Below, piece after piece: positions 58,251 through 64,000 of a DNA stretch of 64,000 bases. Under the pieces are notes generated by a model that worked only from the letters and a program-made list of their open reading frames with translations, searched no databases and was not told where the DNA came from. Origin of the DNA: Gigantopelta aegis (Eukaryota > Mollusca > Gastropoda > Neomphalida > Peltospiridae); the NCBI RefSeq assembly GCF_016097555.1, contig NC_054712.1, positions 41,577,562-41,641,561 of the forward strand. The letters are read 5' to 3'. A program made the translations under genes and the position numbers. Position 1 is the stretch's first letter, and every line of letters starts with the position of its first letter.

Positions 58251-58565
58251 GGGTCAAACTATGGTAATGCAAACAAATAAAGAGGTCAAGTATGGATGAC
58301 CGATGCGAGCACAACACAAGACTATTTCGTCCTTCCTGCACTGTCTATAGGAGGACTGTCACTCTCCCAAGACTGGCTTGACAGCATGAAGCTTGTTCGC
58401 AACCGCACCGTTCCTATACTGTTGTGTGTACCTACAAAGAGCCTTTTTAACGACTAAATTGCACATTTATTACAATGTCAGTGTCTTTATTTTCAACTTG
58501 TTTCTGGTCGTCCTCATGTTCTCAGTAAATTATAATTTCGTACATACAAAATTATTGGGAGATAA

Positions 58566-58888
58566 GGTTGTTTTGTTTAACGACACCACTAGAGCAAATT
58601 GATTAATTAATCATCGGCTATTGGATGTCAAACATTTGGTAAGTCTGACTCGTAGTCATGAGAGGAAACCTGCTACATTTTTTTTCTAATGCAGCAAGGG
58701 ATCTTTTACATGCACTTTCCCACAGACAGGAAATGAAAGCACATAGCACGGTCTTTGTCCAGTTGTCGTGCACTGGTTGGAACGAGAAAAAAAAATCAGC
58801 TGAATGTATCTACCGAGGTGGTTCGATCCTGCGACCTTAAGCACCTCAAGCGAGCACTCGACCGACTGAGCTTAATTCCGCTCCCTAC
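58566..58888 (-). repeat. SINE, head H2 with tail A, full length
   Basis: Minus strand: GAGTGCTCGCTTGAGGTGCT, CGCAGGATCGAACCACC, the body, and a tail ending GTGGTGTCGTTAAACAAAAC. Confidence 0.9.
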
Positions 58889-58985
58889 TGGTAGATAAAA
58901 TCGGGGTTATGCTACTAAAACAATGGAAGAACCAGAAACATGTTGATTATGCAAATATTGACATTCTAAATAAGAACCTGTTTTA

Positions 58986-59511
58986 GTCCCCTACCGGACT
59001 AACCGTAAGGAACTATAGGTTTCGTCTCTGTCTGTCTCTCCGTTCGTCCGTCCGTCTGTGCCGTGAGCTCAACTTGTGCGTATAGCTTTATTATGTAGGC
59101 ATACTGTTATGGATCAAGTTGGACTTTCATGGCGATTTTGTCAGAGCTATGGCCCTTGTGCTTAGAAGATACGAACATTTGTTTTCCGGATGTTTGGGGG
59201 GTTTGTTGTTTTTTTCACGGTGCTTTGATATATTGAGCTGAAATGTTTTGTATAGCTTTATCATATGCTGGTATGGACCACAAGTTTTGCGTTCATGGCA
59301 ATTTATCATTTTTTTACAGAGTTGTGGCCCTTGAATGTAGGAGATACGAAAATTTGTACTCCGGACAATTTGGGGTTTTTCCAATGCCTCAAGAAATCGA
59401 GCTGAAATTGTGTGTACAGCTTTCACTTTCATGGCAATTTACCAATTTTTCACAGAATTATGGTCGTTGCATTTAGGAGATATGAAAATTCGTTGGGCCC
59501 GGTAGGGCACA
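58986..59511. mobile_element. Modular repeat E with three internal units
   Basis: Inverted ends GTCCCCTACCGG and CCGGTAGGGCAC enclose three units like those at 57010-57435. Confidence 0.78.
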
Positions 59512-59649
59512 TGTATCGTTTTAGCAGTACTCTCAGAATGCTTGTTAACATATAAGTTTAGTCATTAAAAAGACTATATTAGTAGAAAACATGTTTAAAA
59601 GGCAGCAAACTTTGGACCTTATCTTAAAGTCGACGTGAGAATAACATGG

Positions 59650-59920
59650 AGATAAATACCAGCAACACAAAGGTTATGCTGAATAATATATATAATTAAC
59701 ATAGTAATAAATATAATTAGCATAGTAATAAATATAATTAACATATAATTAACATAGTAATAAATATAATTAACATAGTCATAAATGTAATTAATATAGT
59801 CATAAATATAATTAACATAGTCATAAATATAATTAACATAGTATTAAATATACTTAACATAGCATAAAATATTATTAACAAAGTAACAGATATTATTAAT
59901 ATAGTAATAGATATAGTTAA
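59650..59920. repeat. About 21-bp AT-rich minisatellite, about 12 copies
   Basis: Unit ATAATTAACATAGTAATAAA-like. Confidence 0.88.
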
Positions 59921-60208
59921 CATAGCAAAAAGCCCCTGCGCGTGCTGTAACCTCACCGTGGTGCAGGGGTGTAACATTCTCTTTGAGAATGGCCAATACA
60001 GCACAAATTTAAATTTTGAGTAAAAGTCAGTGATATTTGTATTTTTGCACAGTTCTTTACACTGTTTTTATTTAAATCTTGAATGTTTCTATTGATGTTG
60101 ATCATCACCTTATTTGTTTGCATTACCATAGTTTGACACCCAATAGCCGATGTATTTTTCGTGCTGGGGTGTTGTTAAACATTCATTCATTCATTCATAG
60201 CAAAAAGC
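59921..60208 (+). repeat. Full-length retroposon family D with target duplication
   Basis: CATAGCAAAAAGC (59921-59933 and 60196-60208) bounds 59934-60195, which ends (CATT)n. This copy defines both ends of family D: about 262 bp. Confidence 0.93.
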
Positions 60209-60294
60209 ACCAGGTGTATATTTAAAAACCAAACTGAATAAATTGGAATATGAAACGGGCAATAACTTAGTAGTTCTGCTTGATCAAAATTTAA

Positions 60295-60701
60295 ACAAGT
60301 TATTAAAAGAAAGAAATGTTTTATTTAACGACGTACTTAACACATTTTATTTACGGTTATATGGCGTCAGACATATGGTTAAGGACCACACAATTTTTTA
60401 GAGGAAACCCGCTGTCGCCACATAGGCTACTCTTTTACGACAGGCAGCAAGGGATCTTTTATTTGCGCTTCCCACAGGCAGGATAGCACAAACCATGGCC
60501 TTTGTTGAACCAGTTATGGATCACTGGTCGGTGCAAGTGGTTTACACCTACGCATTGAGCCTTGCGGAGCACTCACTCAGGGTTTGGAGTCGGTATCTGG
60601 ATTAAGAATCCCACGCCTCAACTGGGATCCGAACCCAGTACCTACCAGCCTGTAGACCGATGGCTAACCACGACGCCACCGAGGCCGGTACAAGTTATTA
60701 A
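60295..60701 (-). repeat. Mosaic SINE: head H3, common body, tail B
   Basis: ACAAGTTATTAA flanks 60307-60689 on both sides, so it moved as one unit. Minus strand: CGGCCTCGGTGGCGTCGTGG, GGGTTCGGATCCC, a linker, then the body (GGCCATGGTTTGTGCTATCC) and tail B. Confidence 0.9.
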
Positions 60702-60811
60702 GCCACGCTTAACACAGACAGAATCTGTGATGTTTCCAGTGAAGTGGTGTCATCATGCACTGTATTTTGCCAATACGAGTTTTCTTGCTCTTCTACAGAT
60801 AATGAACCCAG

Positions 60812-61012
60812 ACAGAGGCGGATCTGGGCGGGGGTGGGGGTGGTGCAGGGGCCGCCCCCCCCCCCCTAAATTTTGCGACAGTTATAATTTTATTATATAT
60901 TAACTTTCATCGCCCTCCAAACCTCCCCCAAAGTTCCCTTGGCATACCGCCTCATGTCATTGCCCCCCCCCCCCTTTAAATGGATTTTCTGGATCCGCCA
61001 CTGCCAGAGTCA
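60812..61012. mobile_element. Short inverted-repeat MITE with G and C runs
   Basis: CAGAGGCGGATCTGG and GGATCCGCCACTG are inverted ends; CCAGA lies on both sides. C runs at 60856-60867 and 60963-60974. Confidence 0.65.
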
Positions 61013-61754
61013 AAAAATTTAAATCTAGAGGCTCTGTAATACTATTGTGCAGCCATTTTAGGGAGCTTATATATTTAAAACGCCAATATCAATAACCAGT
61101 AAGTTTCTATTATTTTACCAGATTTGTTTTGCCGCCCCCCCCCCCCCCCCCCGTCCCCCGATAGCTACAGCCTTGGAACCACTTCATTGTATTGCGAAAA
61201 TTATGTTCGCTTTGTCGGGAAACACTTTGATAACAATAGGTTTACTTGTGGGAACCATTAAAAACACTAATTCCAAAGAATTTTCAGGACAGCAACGTAC
61301 GTAACGGATGTTTAATTAATTATGATTTTCTCATTATAAGTAAACAGTCATGTATAAACATATTAGACAGGCTCGTGTGCAGGGATGTACGCAGGGGAAG
61401 GGGGTGGCGGTCTAGACTGTGACGAGCCAAGTTTGTAAGAGGATCGACTCATGCTGGCCCGGAAAATACAATAAAAAAGAAAAAATATGCTTGAGCAGGG
61501 TGTGTGGGTTGGGGGCTTTGGGTTTCGATTCTCGAAACCCACACTGCATTACTGTGCTTCACGACTGGTGTAACAAAGGTTGTGGCATGTACTATCTTGA
61601 CTGTGGGATGGTATATATTATACAAGATATTTTGATGTTCACCGAAAAGAGCCGTTGTTGAAAATTAATGGAAGGGAAACAACTCCCAATCTTTAACGTC
61701 AAGTACATTAAAACAGCAGCAGTTATCTCCCATTCATGATTCTACGAAAGTAGA
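61013..61754. other. No gene; diverged SINE body at 61550-61665
   Basis: CACGACTGGTGTAACAAAGG and CTGTGGGATGGTATATA are body remnants. A C-run lies at 61136-61152. Confidence 0.5.
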
Positions 61755-62030
61755 CTAGATATATCGGCCTCGGTGGTGTCATGGTTAAGCCGTCGGACAT
61801 AAGACTGGCAGGTACAGGGTTCGTAGCCCGGTACCGGCTCCCACCCAGAGCGAGTTTTAATGACTCAGTGGGTAGGTGTAAGACCGCTACACCCTATTCT
61901 CTCTCACTAACCACTAACAACTAACAATTAACCCACTGTCCTGGACAGAGAGCTCAGATAGCTGAGGAGTGTGTGTGCCCAAGACAGCGTGCTTGAACCT
62001 TAATTGGATGTAAGCACGAAAATAAGTCGA
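61755..62030 (+). repeat. SINE family C (head H3)
   Basis: Full-length with short internal CT tract; TTGGATGTAAGCACGAAAAT tail. Confidence 0.9.
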
Positions 62031-62100
62031 AAAGAAAAAGAATGAAAAGAAAGGCTATATATGACACAATTATATTACATTCTAAAACAAGCACGCACAA

Positions 62101-62128
62101 ACGCACGCACGCACGCACTCTCTCTCAC

Positions 62129-62223
<95 letters not shown>

Positions 62224-62235
62224 TTCTCTCTTTCT
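62101..62235. repeat. (CT)n microsatellite
   Basis: CGCA and CTCT runs about 70 bp after the SINE. Confidence 0.95.
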
Positions 62236-62935
62236 CGCACACACACAAACACATTATATATAATATATACACACGTATATGTAAATGTACAAACAAGCAC
62301 ACCAGAAACACACAAATTAATATGCATACACATACGTGCATACACATACACATAAACTAATTAAACATAAAGGTAGCCTAAAAAAAAATTATAAAAAAAA
62401 ACAAAATTGAAAATCAGTAATATTATTTCTATTTATTTCATGTCAAATTTGAAAATTAATTTATAAAACAATACATAATATTTATTTACACTGGAAACAA
62501 TGAAAAAGAAACTCTTGTCACCAGAATCCTCTCGGCGCATCCCGTGAGATAAATGTCGGAACACTTCGGCTTATTCCGTGAGACAACATCCGTGGCGCTG
62601 CTTTAGTCACTTCCGTTTACCTGTACAGGTAGATTTACAGGTGCGTTTATTTGATTTCGCTTTGTGAAGCGTGGCAGTCAGGTACAGTGAGTGTATTCAA
62701 AGTGAAACATTTATAAAAGTCAATAATCCTCGACACATCAGTGTGATCTGATTTGTTGGAGAGACGTCCGAAACCTTATGTACAGGTTTAGCAGGTAACG
62801 TAGGTTATGTCGTGGGGGAAAAGGCCTTTAATTATAAAAGGGGAATCGATTTGGACGGCAGGTGCCGAGGTGGACTTGAAATGACAGTTGTTTGTCACAA
62901 ATTATTACCTTAACGAGTAGGCGACTACCCGGAAA
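62236..62935. other. Low-copy sequence, no gene seen
   Basis: 62510-62830 lacks repeats and has a GC-richer stretch with TAGCAG followed by GTAACG, a possible splice donor. A 5' exon of a gene beyond the window is conceivable but unsupported. Confidence 0.35.
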
Positions 62936-63098
62936 AGTTAACGTTTGTTTTGTTTAACAACACTACTAGAGCAACATTGATTTATGAATCATGATCACTG
63001 GGCCGATCGGCTATTCAACTATTGGATGTCAATTATTTGGTAATTTTTGACAGTCTTAGAGTTAGAGAGGAAGCCGACCACATTTTTCAATTAGTGGC
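62936..63098 (-). repeat. SINE fragment, tail A and part of body
   Basis: GTTTAACAACACTACTAGAG to CCACATTTTTCAATTAG; followed by a remnant of the hAT MITE family. Confidence 0.75.
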
Positions 63099-63271
63099 TG
63101 TGGCATAGCGTGGATTGCCAGCACCCGGGGGATTGTATGTCTGGTAGGAATTTCCACCATTTGTAACCCCTGATAAATCATATTCCGATTCAGGTGTTTT
63201 CACTATAATTCTACCCGCTCCCACACCCCGCCCATGTGCCTGACATGTATTTGCTTGATTGGTTGTAAACT

Positions 63272-63397
63272 TAAAGGGGCATTCCTGAATTTGCTGCATT
63301 GTAAGATGTTTTCGACTAATAAAATATTTCTACGATTAAACTTACATATTAAATATATTTTCATGTTTAGAATATCAGTGTCTGTATATTCAATGTG
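63272..63397. mobile_element. MITE M1, left third only
   Basis: TTAAAGGGGCATTCCTGAAT through TGTATATTCAATGTG, then unrelated sequence. Confidence 0.8.
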
Positions 63398-64000
63398 CAA
63401 ATAACTAATGTTTATAAGAGATCGGTAAGTTATTTTTTATTTATTGTTTTCAGCTGGTTTCCTGTTAATATCTGTGCAACAAAACCTATATAGTACTTAA
63501 TAGCGACCACTTCCCCATTATATCGAACAGTCTAAAACCATTTGGAAGCCTACGTCGGTTTTGATTTTGTATTCAGAAAACCTCGGCCACATAAATGTAT
63601 TCGTAGGTTCAATCGGAACACCTCGGCCATGTCCGTCTTTACTTTCCATTTAGTTACAATTGGAACAACTCGTCACATTCCGCTACGCTATGTTTCGCAA
63701 ACAGATTTTGTTTACGAGCCTGAGGTTTTCCGAAGTTACATTTTGTTGGAACGTTTTCGTTTCTTACGGAATATACAGAGTCTACTATATCAAACACCCA
63801 ATCGTCACTGCCAACGATGTCCACAACAGCTATAATTGCCTGTGCACGTATGAGTGTTACTTGTTAATTGTGACAAAATTAAAAATCACCGTCTACAACT
63901 TATAATAATCTATTACAATGAACTGTCAAGCCTAATGTAACAACGTTTTTGAGTTTGTCCCTTATGTCCTTAAAGGGATGATCAGGCAAGGCTTTTGGAC
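63398..64000. other. No supported gene
   Basis: A 97-residue plus-strand frame at 63542-63835 has no recognised domain and overlaps another frame. Confidence 0.35.

Larger units (their letters stand above)
58440..59625. mobile_element. M1-related MITE broken by a SINE and by repeat E
   Basis: Three M1-like pieces (58440-58565, 58890-58985, 59540-59625) keep the order of M1: TGTTTCTGGTC / AATTTCGTACATAC, then CCAGAAACATGTTG / ATTGACATTCTAAA, then AAAACATG...GGCAGCAAACTTTGG. SINE and repeat E fill the gaps. Confidence 0.7.

Overview
The window reads as nuclear DNA of a mollusc, most likely a gastropod. The base is AT-rich, there are no operons, the one convincing gene is spliced, and more than 25 copies or fragments of a tRNA-derived SINE are present whose body (GTGGTATGTGCTATCCTGTC, then TGCATATAAAAGATCCCTTG) I associate with gastropod genomes. 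The species cannot be fixed from sequence alone.

Only one protein-coding gene can be defended: a three-exon gene (TATA box 8624-8632, exons ending 8715, 11345-11564 and 12972-13165) for a 139-residue secreted glycine/tyrosine/histidine-rich protein that resembles shell-matrix proteins such as shematrins. Its promoter and first exon exist twice in the same orientation (about 1-1710 and 7133-8940). The upstream copy has intact TATA, ATG and splice donor but no exon 2 or 3 of its own before a 31-bp satellite begins. Intron 1 of the gene carries a solo LTR fossil (8961-10077, 5-bp target duplication) and tandem 316-bp units with a tRNA-like head.

The rest is repeat landscape. By region: 0-14 kb, the gene locus with its duplicated promoter, 31-bp satellites, a hAT-type MITE and a foldback element; 15-19 kb, an inverted-repeat element split by a retroposon, then an 80-bp satellite; 19.6 kb, a 200-N gap; 22.6-26.8 kb, a 4.1-kb array of a 28-bp monomer with higher-order structure; 27-48 kb, SINEs, TTAA-flanked MITEs, a LINE 3' fragment and several small arrays, some visibly born from a transposon end or retroposon tail; 48.5-50.2 kb, a 31-bp array; 51.1-52.0 kb, an unusual inverted-repeat element filled with one short motif in both orientations; 53.6-55.4 kb, a 24-bp array that stays open as an octapeptide repeat; 56-64 kb, microsatellites, nested MITEs and SINEs.

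The dominant theme is repeat birth and mosaicism. At least twelve unrelated minisatellites occupy roughly a fifth of the window, several can be traced to a neighbouring mobile element, and the SINEs are modular: three tRNA-type heads joined to a common body and two tails. No rRNA or bona fide tRNA gene, CRISPR array or microbial system was seen, and I found no convincing novel protein system.
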